Shown here piece after piece: positions 43,858 through 52,537 of a stretch of DNA of 55,621 nt. The translations under genes were made by a program, and so were the position numbers. Position 1 is the first letter of the stretch. Every line of letters starts with the position of its first letter. The notes below the pieces were generated by a model, which did no database searches, was not told where the DNA came from, and saw nothing but the letters and a program-made list of their open reading frames with translations. The stretch is from Agromyces sp. Soil535 (lineage in GTDB: Bacteria > Actinomycetota > Actinomycetes > Actinomycetales > Microbacteriaceae), in NCBI RefSeq assembly GCF_001428255.1, contig NZ_LMRW01000026.1, positions 162,481 to 218,101 of the forward strand, in the 5' to 3' direction.

Positions 43858-45648
43858 ATGGCACTAGAAGTTAATGGCCTGGTCGAGCGAATGCATCGCT
43901 ACCAGCCATTTCACGCCGACAGCGCAGACCTCGTATACGAGAGGCAAGCCGACCATAACAACCCGACCTTCGAAGTAGTCACCCTCGGCTATCTGTTGGC
44001 TGCCGTCGAGCAGCCGTCTACCCACACGATCGTGCTTACTGGCGACGCCGGCCACGGAAAGACGAGCCTCTGCGCGCACCTCCTCGTGAGATTGGGCCTG
44101 AGCAATGACGAAGCGTCTCGTGCTGTCGAGACCGCCGGCAGGTCAGGTCACGAATCTGTGGGCCGCACAGCTAACGGTCGACCGATCTACATGCTCAAGG
44201 ATCTCAGCGACTTCGCAGCGAAGGTCGGAGCCGAACGGTTGGTTGCCCTCCTTGACCCTCCCCAGGACGGCGTCGCAATCATCTGCGCCAACGAGGGGCA
44301 GCTACGGAATTGCGTCGCGGAGGATCAGTCGGGCCGCGCGCGGATCGTCGTCGACACGCTCGGGGCAGGGATTGCGCGAGGGGCGGTACAGAGCGAGGAC
44401 GCCGCAGTCGTGGTGATCAACCTCAACTATCAGTCAGTTGCGCCTGACCGTGACAGCGACGGCTTGGTCGACTGGGCTGTCAAGAACTGGTCGGCCGACA
44501 AGAGATCATGGCAGGTCTGCAAGAGGTGCGATGCACAGGCAGTCTGCCCGATCTTCGCGAACCATCAGGCCCTCAGCGATACGACAAGCGGCCCACCCCG
44601 TCGTCGCGCCATTCGGGACCTCTTTAGCGCTGCCGAGCAGACCGGCGCCGTGATCACGACGAGACAGGCCCTCTCGGTGCTCGCCCACGGTATCACCGGC
44701 GGTCTCACATGCAAGGACGTCCATCGGCGATACGGAAACTCGCGTGCGGATACCTCATGGCAGTATCCCTTTCAATACCACCAGGCACTCTTTGGCGATC
44801 GGCTCTCCGTACAGCAGCGACAGCAGGTGCCCGCGATCGCCGCACTGAGGCGGCTCGACCCCGGCATGGTGTCACGTCGCCAGGTTGACGACGCGCTTGA
44901 GCCGGAGGCGGTTCTGGTCTCGTATCTTCCGCCGGTCCCGGGCGTCAATGGTCAGAGAATCCGTACCGCGCAGGACGCGCAGCGAGAGGCAAATGCACTC
45001 CGGGACCTTTATACGTTCCTGCGACGCGCGAACTTCTTCGACGCAGACCGCGTGGACAGGTTCGCCCGGCTGGGTCTGAGCGCCGGTGACGCGTTCGTAG
45101 CGATAAGGTCCAACACGCCCGACTCTGGCAAGACCGCAGTTCGCGACGTCATCCTCAAGGGCCTTGAGGCAGTGCAGGGCGTTCATCGAGTGGGTAACAA
45201 CCCCGACTTCTTAGTACTCGACCCTGCCTTCTTCTCACACCGCACCCGAGCTGCTGTTGTCTCACGCAGAGTCACCAGCAAACCGGTGCAAGTCGTCGAC
45301 CAGGTGACGCAGTGGATGAGCGAAGTCAGCTCCGGTGGCGCCGAACCAGTTCTCCATGAGGCTGTTGAGTGGATCAACCGGGCGATCTACGTTCGAATTC
45401 CTGGCCCGCACGGGAAGCGACCAGTCGCGGTAGAAGTCGACCTCCTGCGATTCGAACTGCTGAATCGTTGGGCGGCTGGCCTCCGGAGTGGTACGCAGCA
45501 CGAGGCGGAGATCCGCGGCCTAACGAGCACGCTTTCCGCGCTCGCGGAGGCCGCGAGCGAACGGGAGGAGATTCAGGTGCTCGTTGGCGCGACAATGCGG
45601 AAGCTAATGATCGACGTCGGCGACCAGATTAGATCGGTGCGTGCATGA
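43858..45648 (+). CDS. P-loop ATPase, DptF-like (first gene of FGH-type module)
   Basis: A 596-aa protein. Walker A is GDAGHGKTS (62-70, K68); a hydrophobic strand AAVVVINLNY (182-) is the candidate Walker B region; a cysteine cluster C221-x2-C224-x5-C230 lies soon after. The rest is mostly helical. Size, position before a ~450-aa and a ~1660-aa motor protein, and the Cys cluster are as I recall for DptF (DndF), the ATPase of phosphorothioate-linked restriction; similarity was not computed. The ATG at 43858 has GAAGGG upstream; GTG 43804 is an alternative adding 18 residues. Its stop overlaps the next start. Confidence 0.7.
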   Translation: MALEVNGLVERMHRYQPFHADSADLVYERQADHNNPTFEVVTLGYLLAAVEQPSTHTIVLTGDAGHGKTSLCAHLLVRLGLSNDEASRAVETAGRSGHESVGRTANGRPIYMLKDLSDFAAKVGAERLVALLDPPQDGVAIICANEGQLRNCVAEDQSGRARIVVDTLGAGIARGAVQSEDAAVVVINLNYQSVAPDRDSDGLVDWAVKNWSADKRSWQVCKRCDAQAVCPIFANHQALSDTTSGPPRRRAIRDLFSAAEQTGAVITTRQALSVLAHGITGGLTCKDVHRRYGNSRADTSWQYPFQYHQALFGDRLSVQQRQQVPAIAALRRLDPGMVSRRQVDDALEPEAVLVSYLPPVPGVNGQRIRTAQDAQREANALRDLYTFLRRANFFDADRVDRFARLGLSAGDAFVAIRSNTPDSGKTAVRDVILKGLEAVQGVHRVGNNPDFLVLDPAFFSHRTRAAVVSRRVTSKPVQVVDQVTQWMSEVSSGGAEPVLHEAVEWINRAIYVRIPGPHGKRPVAVEVDLLRFELLNRWAAGLRSGTQHEAEIRGLTSTLSALAEAASEREEIQVLVGATMRKLMIDVGDQIRSVRA

Positions 45649-47018
45649 TGGCGGACCGGTCGAAGGCCGAAGTCGTCCTCGACCTCTTCGGAGTCAACCT
45701 TGAACAGCAGGGGCGCGGCTTTTACGTGTCGCTCGAATTGTTGGCGATAGCCCGAGGTGTGTACGAGCTTGATGCATCCGCTCTACTTGATGCTGACGCC
45801 GCCGTCGTGTCCTATGTGCGAGCATCGCACGACCTCGCCCGGCGGATCGCTGTTGGCGCCGACATTGATCAGCAGACTCTCGCCCGCTCCGTCGATGACA
45901 GCGACACACTGGCGACGCTTCAGGCACTGACGTCGTCACTGCTCGTGGAGATTCCAGGTAGGCGCAAGTCACCAAACTGGTACAACGCGCATCTCTACCC
46001 ATTCGTGGGCGAACTCATACACTACGACGCAGCAGAGCGACACGAGGCGGGCATGCCTCGCGGAACCAGAGCTCCGCATATCGAGCGATATGTTTTCCGG
46101 GATGGCGGCGAATGGGCGTATCGAGTGCTCCGCAAAGACCAGAACGGCCCGCGACGTGCCAGCACGCGTGAGGGCCTGATCGAACTGGTCAGGGACAGCG
46201 ACACCCCGCTGGGGGAAATCGCTCACTCGCTCCGTGCGCACGACCACGCCAAGGAATCCGACCCGTATGAGGCCAGGACTGAGCATGAAATCGAGACCTA
46301 CGAGCACCTCAGCCCGTGGCCGGAGCACCTGCGGCGTGGCATCAATTTCATCGTGTCGCGAGACGGCGTCCCCCGGGCAAAACGGATCGAAAGCCTGATG
46401 CACTGGGCGCCCTACTGCCTCGCACGACATCAGCTGCACCTCGCGAGGACTGCTCTCCGCCAGCCGTTAGAGGATGTCTACGTCGACTTCGGCCGGGAGG
46501 CGACGACTTTACGCCGCCTTTCGCAAGACTCGCTTGAGGCGTTTAGGAAGAACGTAGTGAACGCCATCATCGAGCGAGCGACACGCTTTCACGACAAGGC
46601 GATCAATGAAGGCGATGACGCACGGGCCAAGCGCTACGCGCGGCACATGAAGCCAAGCGCATCCGGTACCGGTTCACCCCGCTCGTTCTTTTCCGAGACG
46701 CTTGCGGCAGTTGGGGCTCTAAATGCGACAGCGGGCCGGCGTCACTTCACGATGAAGCCACCGATGCTTGAGGCCGTTGTCGCCGCGACTCTGGAGCCTG
46801 GGACCGAGGAGGAGTACTACAACTTCTGCACTCGGATTTACGACGAGTATCGGATCGTAGTGGACGAGCGCACGGCCGACGAGCACGACCTAACGTTCGA
46901 CGTCGACGCCTCGGTTTTCCGACGTAACTCGGACGCCTTCCGAGCGTCGCTCGGCGCTACAGGTCTGCTAACTCAGTACTCAGACGCAACCAGCATCGTA
47001 CGTGGAGAGCCAAGATGA
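45645..47018 (+). CDS. uncharacterised protein in the DptG position
   Basis: A 457-aa protein overlapping both neighbours by ATGA (45645-45648 and 47015-47018), so it is translated in step with them. I recognise no catalytic motif. It has an N-terminal LDLFGVNLEQQGRGFYVSLELLAIARGVYELD, a charged central helix region and a C-terminal segment that could be a winged helix (RASLGATGLLTQYSDATSIVRG). In dnd restriction clusters the middle gene, dptG, has this length and position, which is the only basis for the name. Codon use includes rare TTA and is AT-richer than flanking DNA. Confidence 0.65.
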   Translation: MMADRSKAEVVLDLFGVNLEQQGRGFYVSLELLAIARGVYELDASALLDADAAVVSYVRASHDLARRIAVGADIDQQTLARSVDDSDTLATLQALTSSLLVEIPGRRKSPNWYNAHLYPFVGELIHYDAAERHEAGMPRGTRAPHIERYVFRDGGEWAYRVLRKDQNGPRRASTREGLIELVRDSDTPLGEIAHSLRAHDHAKESDPYEARTEHEIETYEHLSPWPEHLRRGINFIVSRDGVPRAKRIESLMHWAPYCLARHQLHLARTALRQPLEDVYVDFGREATTLRRLSQDSLEAFRKNVVNAIIERATRFHDKAINEGDDARAKRYARHMKPSASGTGSPRSFFSETLAAVGALNATAGRRHFTMKPPMLEAVVAATLEPGTEEEYYNFCTRIYDEYRIVVDERTADEHDLTFDVDASVFRRNSDAFRASLGATGLLTQYSDATSIVRGEPR

Positions 47019-50000
47019 TCGACGGCGGGGAAGTCACGACCCTGGGGCGCGTTGTGGCGTTGGTTGCCTTAGACGTGGTAGGCACGCCCTCGGAAAACGC
47101 AAGCCCCGCGCTGCGCGTGACAGGGTTCGACAAGTCGATCGTTCAAGCAGCTCTGCGCGAGGTCGCCGCACAACTGAGCGAGGAGGACGACGACAAACTG
47201 ATCGTCAAGGTTGGAACGGTGGGCCCGATTGACGGCGTGCCGACCAGATTTCTCCTTGAGGAGGCGGAGCAACTAACCACCTTCCGCAACGTTCCGCCAG
47301 GCAAGTCGGTCCTACTATTCGATTGGGGCGCCCCGCCTGACGGCCAAGGTCTCGCGACTATTCACCGCTTGGACGATGCCGCTCTCCTCGGGGGTCATAG
47401 TGAGAACGAAAGCACAGAGAGATTCGAGCTCTTCGTTCGTGAGGCATGGAACAAGGCAGGCGGGACAGGCGCACCGCCTTCGACGCTGATAACGTACCTC
47501 TCTCGGGTTTGGCGCTCTGTCTCGGAGGAGGAAGAGCGTTCCCTGCGACGATGGGCGCAATACCTCGTAGAGGCTGCGACAGCAGTTGCCAGCGCAAGGA
47601 TTCACGCTCTCGACCTTGTTCGAGCGGCGATCTCGAACGCACTGCCGAGTCTCGGCTTGTTTCCCGATTCTGACCTGTTCGCTTCCGACAGCGCGGTTGA
47701 AGCGCGGATTAGGAAGAACGTCCGTGCAAGCGCGTTGAAACAGCCGAGCGGTTCACCAATTTCGGAAGACGATTTGCTTGCGCGAATTGATGCAGCGGAG
47801 TTAACATCCCATGCGCTCGACCGCGTTGGTCTCTCCGAGGCGGGCGCGAAAGCCCACATGCGGAACCTCGTGATGGAACGCAGCGAGCGCACGGAAGACG
47901 CCCGCCGCGCTCTCGATCTGGCGCTCTGGCTTGAGATCTTTGAGCGGCGGACGAGAAAGGTTGGGCTCGGGCGGCAGATCCGTGACGCGATCGAGGGGAC
48001 TGCAACACCCGAGCGAGTCGACGAGTATGACTCCCTACTGGTTGAGGCTGGCCTCGATCGGAGTGATCAGGAGGACGCTGAGAGGTTCTTGTCGGCAGAA
48101 CCACCAGTCGACACCGATCCACTAGCCGATCTGCTCCCGAAACGCTTGCGCCGTCGAGTCGAAAAAATCGCATTCCCCGACTCGCAGTTCGTCCTCGATC
48201 CCCTCCGGGCGCTCCTGCGGGAACTGACGTACTTCGATGAGGACGACGAAGGCACAGTGCTGATGCGGGTCGAAGGATCGACCGAGAGTGGCGAATGGAC
48301 ACGCTGGCTATTCGCGTTCCTCTACGGGCGGAGCCTGAAGCGGATTCAATCGGATGTTGGGCTCCGCCTCGGACTGGGGGTGGAGAAACAGCTCCTCTCA
48401 TGCAATAAACCTGCCCTTCCACCCGACGATGAGCCTTTCGATGTCATTGAGGCCTGGGCCGCTATCCGGATCATCGTCGAGATTCCTGGCGGAACCCAGC
48501 GCCGATTCCGATGGGACCCTCTAAATATTCCGGGCCAGATCGCCGTGGCAGCGCTCATGAACGGGTACGAGACTGCACCCGGTGAATCACACGACGGTAC
48601 GTTTGACGGTTTTCTGGAACAGTTCGGCGACCCGCGTGACTGGCAGAGAGGGCCGTTGTCGGCGCCTTCCGGAGATTTCGGCGCAGAACTGTTCGATCAT
48701 CGACGGCAGTTCTACTTGAGTCTCACCGATGGCATAGATGCGGAACTCCTCAACGTTTATCTCGACGAGTGGGAGCAGTCGCTTCGCCGTGCGCGGGCTG
48801 AACTCATTCCCGCCAGCGCGCCACACGCCGACCTCGCCGACGTCGTGCTTAGCGACGTCGTTCGACTGGGTGGGCACCGGCTCGCAATGCTCGCAACACA
48901 CCCCCTTAGACTGCGTTGGCTCGCGAGCCACTACGCGCAGATGACAAGTCTGATAGCCAAGGCGCTAACCGATCGACTGAGCCTGAACAAGGAGAACAGC
49001 GATCTCTTCTTCGACGCACTCGAGCGCGTATCGCCACATGGGACTCCGGCAGTCGTTGTCGGCCCGGATCAGACGGTCGCCATACCGATGCGCGAATCGG
49101 CCGGGCATGAGGAATACGCGCCGGTTCGCCAAGGTGGAAACGAGTCTCGTGAGTGGCTTGCCGCAGTCGATGAGACCGCGATCGACGAGATGGTTCGGGT
49201 GATCACGGACTACCTCAGCACCTACCCACACAAGCTCGATGGCCTCTCGGTCCTATTGCTCGACCGCAATGGCGATCCGGTACTTCCGGTTCGAGTGGCG
49301 AAGCGCGTGAGGGCGAGGAATCCTCGACTTCGGCTTGAGCTGACGGTTCTGGCTCCACAATCGACTCACCAAGACGTGATTCGGGCCTTCGACGCCGAGT
49401 TTGCGGACATAGAGGCCACCGATGGGCGCTTCCTTCCCGACGTTCAGCTCGTCCTCACGGAATGGGAGCCCGAACGCGCGGTCGACCTTACTGGGCTTAA
49501 TGACTCGATCGACATCGCGCTGGCACCAGCGTTGTTCGGTACCCAGACGAGCATCATCGCAAGTACGCAGGATCCGGCGGCCTCGGTCGCCGGCCGATAT
49601 GACCCATGGACCCACGCTGCAGCCCACAACCTCGCGGAGTCGAGTGAGAACGTCGTACGAGAACTCCTCCCGAGCTCGCCTGACGAGACCTTGGAGACGT
49701 GGTCGACGCTCTGCGTGCGTTACGACCGGCGCTCGCCGGTCGCGCGGGAGAAAGAGGCCAACACCGACTATTTCGAGATGCAGGTCCAGTTCGACCGGCA
49801 CCAGGCACTGTTCCTCGCGCTTCACATGGTCGCTCATTGGGTTGTGACACTCGACTCGTTCGTCGGACGTGACCAGATCGATGCGCTCCCCGAGCGGCCG
49901 GATGTCATCCTCGTCAAACCTGGTGTCGGGAAGAACGAGGCCTACACGCTCATCGTTAGTTCGCAGACCGGCCGACGCTTGGTTGTGCAACGTCTACGTC

Positions 50001-52000
50001 GCCGTCTCGTGGATATCGGTGCCGTCGAAGCAGCAGAAGCCCATGAGATCGCTACGCGGTTCTACACCGTGGGTCGGAACGTCGTGCCAGGGGCAGTTCT
50101 TAGATCTCTGGGTATCGGCACGACGATCAACGAGATTGTCGGCCTTGTCGCGACACGGTTCGTAATTGCCCAGTTGGCGCCCGTCGATTCGACGGAGGCC
50201 GGGCTTATCGTCTGGTTGAGCTTCGACGAGCAACAGCGGTGGTTCGGCCGTGGGGCAAAGACGCGCGCCGACTTGGGCCGATTCATTTTGACCCTCAAGG
50301 AGGACGGTGGCGTCGGCCTCGATATTCTGGTCGCGGAGTCCAAGTTCAGGCAGACCTACGACCATGGGTCGGCGGAGGAGCAACTAAACCGCACGACGGA
50401 CCTCTGCAAATCAGCGTTCGCTTCAGGAGATACGGCCACCGACGACCACCGGTTCTGGCTTGACGAGCTTGCATCGGCGATCGAGCAGACCAGCAGTGAG
50501 GTGCTGAGGGCTTCGGATCTCCCATCACGCACGGTGTTCGGGCCACCTCGCCCCGACCTCGAGATGCGCGTGATCGAAGAGCTGCGGGCCGGACGTGTCA
50601 CGCTCAGATCCGTCAACGGCGTCGCGGTAGCGATTGCCGCAGCGCAAGACGAAGCTGCTCCCGCACCGCGCAGCCTGGGCGGCCACACGCTCGTTCGCCT
50701 CAATCGACCGGAACTACGTCAGTTCATCGACCGGCTCCGCGCGGAGCTTGATCCCGCAGCATCGGTATCCTCTGATTCTGTCGTTGCCGGCGCTTCGGGC
50801 GCCGTTAGATTCTCGGAGCACTCGGAGCGCGACGAGGCACATGATGCAGCGGCCGCAGCGCTACCGAACGACGCTGAATCTTCCGTCGATCAGGTGGAGC
50901 ACGAAGGCGGACGCACGGCCGCACGGCGAACGTTACTCGATCACGTCGGTGGTCTGGGAGAGCATGAACTTCGTCGGAGATACAACAGGGTCCTTGATGT
51001 ATTCGGCCGTCACAACGTGAATGTCGGACCTCCTGAGGCCGAGCCATGGCTGGAGGGGCCTGGGTTCTACGTGCTTCGCTTCGTACCCAAACCGGGTGTC
51101 ACCGTCGATAAAGTCGTCAACCGGCGCGATGAGGTCTTCCTCGCTCTTGAACTCCCAGCCGACTATTCCATTCGCACACGCAGCGACCGAGGCGCGGTCA
51201 TCTTCGAGGTCCCGAAGCTAGCGGATGAGAAGTATGGTGTGGCGAGCACTGCGCTCTGGGCGCTATGCCCGGTCGACCAAGACAACCTAACCGTGCCGAT
51301 CGGCGCAGATATCTCTGGCAAGCCCGTCCCGATCGACTTCTCGTCTCCAGACTCGCCCCACCTGCTCGTTGCCGGGACTACCGGCTCGGGCAAATCGGTC
51401 GCTCTGGACACAATCCTCAAGGGGCTCACACGATACGACGCTCAGGCTGTTCGGCTACGGCTGGTCGATCCAAAGGGTACGGAGCTTGTCGACTTCGAGG
51501 ACGATCCGCATCTTGACGGCGCAATTGGTATGGACGCTGCCGACGCAATCCAGATTCTTGAGGCTGCCGTGGTGGAAATGGAGGACCGCTATCGTGCGAT
51601 GAAGGCTGTGAGAGCCCGCAAGCTGGTCGAGTACAACGGTCGGGTTGACAAGGCCGATCGGAAACCGTGGATTGTGATTGTGCTCGATGAGTATGCCGAC
51701 CTGACCAGCGATCAAGATGACAAGCGCGCGATCGAGGGGCTGCTCAAGCGCCTGACGCAGAAAGCACGGGCCGCCGGCATACACGTGATCGCAGCGACAC
51801 AACGCCCAAGTGCGGATGTCATCTCGACCACTATTCGGTCGAACTTTCCAGCTCAACTCGCGCTGCGTGTCAAGACTGCAACCGACAGCCGGATCATTCT
51901 CGACGAGACAGGCGCCGAGTCGCTTGCTGGGCAGGGAGATGCGTTCCTGCACACGACACAGGGGACTGTCCGCCTGCAGGTCGCTTTCGACGATCGCTAG
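47015..52000 (+). CDS. giant FtsK/HerA-type motor protein, DptH-like
   Basis: A 1661-aa protein. The first thousand residues have no domain I can name. At 1103-1110 the segment D-I-L-V-A-E-S-K (E1108, K1110) preceded by LGRFILTLKEDGGVG has the look of a PD-(D/E)xK nuclease core. The C-terminus is a clear DNA-translocase motor: Walker A GTTGSGKS (1454-1461), Walker B VIVLDEYADL (D1558-E1559) and TQRPS (1595-1599), then FPAQLALRVKTATDSRIILDETGAESLAGQGD, closely like FtsK/SpoIIIE. DptH (DndH) has this size and a C-terminal motor of this kind. It presumably moves along and cuts unmodified DNA; this is inference. Confidence 0.75.
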   Translation: MIDGGEVTTLGRVVALVALDVVGTPSENASPALRVTGFDKSIVQAALREVAAQLSEEDDDKLIVKVGTVGPIDGVPTRFLLEEAEQLTTFRNVPPGKSVLLFDWGAPPDGQGLATIHRLDDAALLGGHSENESTERFELFVREAWNKAGGTGAPPSTLITYLSRVWRSVSEEEERSLRRWAQYLVEAATAVASARIHALDLVRAAISNALPSLGLFPDSDLFASDSAVEARIRKNVRASALKQPSGSPISEDDLLARIDAAELTSHALDRVGLSEAGAKAHMRNLVMERSERTEDARRALDLALWLEIFERRTRKVGLGRQIRDAIEGTATPERVDEYDSLLVEAGLDRSDQEDAERFLSAEPPVDTDPLADLLPKRLRRRVEKIAFPDSQFVLDPLRALLRELTYFDEDDEGTVLMRVEGSTESGEWTRWLFAFLYGRSLKRIQSDVGLRLGLGVEKQLLSCNKPALPPDDEPFDVIEAWAAIRIIVEIPGGTQRRFRWDPLNIPGQIAVAALMNGYETAPGESHDGTFDGFLEQFGDPRDWQRGPLSAPSGDFGAELFDHRRQFYLSLTDGIDAELLNVYLDEWEQSLRRARAELIPASAPHADLADVVLSDVVRLGGHRLAMLATHPLRLRWLASHYAQMTSLIAKALTDRLSLNKENSDLFFDALERVSPHGTPAVVVGPDQTVAIPMRESAGHEEYAPVRQGGNESREWLAAVDETAIDEMVRVITDYLSTYPHKLDGLSVLLLDRNGDPVLPVRVAKRVRARNPRLRLELTVLAPQSTHQDVIRAFDAEFADIEATDGRFLPDVQLVLTEWEPERAVDLTGLNDSIDIALAPALFGTQTSIIASTQDPAASVAGRYDPWTHAAAHNLAESSENVVRELLPSSPDETLETWSTLCVRYDRRSPVAREKEANTDYFEMQVQFDRHQALFLALHMVAHWVVTLDSFVGRDQIDALPERPDVILVKPGVGKNEAYTLIVSSQTGRRLVVQRLRRRLVDIGAVEAAEAHEIATRFYTVGRNVVPGAVLRSLGIGTTINEIVGLVATRFVIAQLAPVDSTEAGLIVWLSFDEQQRWFGRGAKTRADLGRFILTLKEDGGVGLDILVAESKFRQTYDHGSAEEQLNRTTDLCKSAFASGDTATDDHRFWLDELASAIEQTSSEVLRASDLPSRTVFGPPRPDLEMRVIEELRAGRVTLRSVNGVAVAIAAAQDEAAPAPRSLGGHTLVRLNRPELRQFIDRLRAELDPAASVSSDSVVAGASGAVRFSEHSERDEAHDAAAAALPNDAESSVDQVEHEGGRTAARRTLLDHVGGLGEHELRRRYNRVLDVFGRHNVNVGPPEAEPWLEGPGFYVLRFVPKPGVTVDKVVNRRDEVFLALELPADYSIRTRSDRGAVIFEVPKLADEKYGVASTALWALCPVDQDNLTVPIGADISGKPVPIDFSSPDSPHLLVAGTTGSGKSVALDTILKGLTRYDAQAVRLRLVDPKGTELVDFEDDPHLDGAIGMDAADAIQILEAAVVEMEDRYRAMKAVRARKLVEYNGRVDKADRKPWIVIVLDEYADLTSDQDDKRAIEGLLKRLTQKARAAGIHVIAATQRPSADVISTTIRSNFPAQLALRVKTATDSRIILDETGAESLAGQGDAFLHTTQGTVRLQVAFDDR

Positions 52001-52040
52001 CGTGACCAAGACTGACAATTAAGCATGAAGCGGTTACCTA

Positions 52041-52523
52041 ATGGCGGAACAGGAGACTCCCTCGGACGCGGAGTTGGCCAGCCGACGCAGGGAACGAAAG
52101 ATGCCTAACCTGGCCGAGTCTTGGGCGACCTCCGACGGCACCCGCCGCTCGATGCTCGCCAACAAGCGACGAGACACCTCGACCGAGCTCGCCGTACGCA
52201 GACTGCTGCACGGCCGCGGTCTTCGCTACCGCGTCGATTTCGCGCCGATCCCAGGCCTGCGGCGCCGACGAGCAGACGTCGTATTCACCCGCGCCCGCGT
52301 CGCCGTCTTCATCGACGGCTGCTTCTGGCACGGCTGCCCCGAGCACGGCACCCACCCAAATCAAAATGCCGACTACTGGGGCCCAAAACTCGCCGCCAAC
52401 GTCGCCCGCGATGCCGACACAACCGCCCAGTACGAAGCCGCCGGCTGGACGGTGCTGCGGTTCTGGGAGCACGAGGGGTCAATCTCGATTGCTGCCCGCA
52501 TCGCAGATGAGCTCGATCAATAG
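52041..52523 (+). CDS. vsr: very short patch repair endonuclease (Vsr family)
   Basis: A 160-aa protein with the Vsr pattern: STELAVRRLLHGRGLRYRVDFAPIPGLRRRRADVVFTRARVAVFIDGCFWHGCPEHGT, catalytic D79, and zinc-type ligands C94, H97 and C99. The C-terminal GWTVLRFWEHE is also conserved. Vsr nicks at T:G mismatches that arise when m5C deaminates, and usually travels with a C5 methyltransferase, as here. It lies 40 nt after the motor gene and 14 nt before the HNH gene on the same strand. Confidence 0.9.
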   Translation: MAEQETPSDAELASRRRERKMPNLAESWATSDGTRRSMLANKRRDTSTELAVRRLLHGRGLRYRVDFAPIPGLRRRRADVVFTRARVAVFIDGCFWHGCPEHGTHPNQNADYWGPKLAANVARDADTTAQYEAAGWTVLRFWEHEGSISIAARIADELDQ

Positions 52524-52537
52524 ACGGGAACCGTAAA

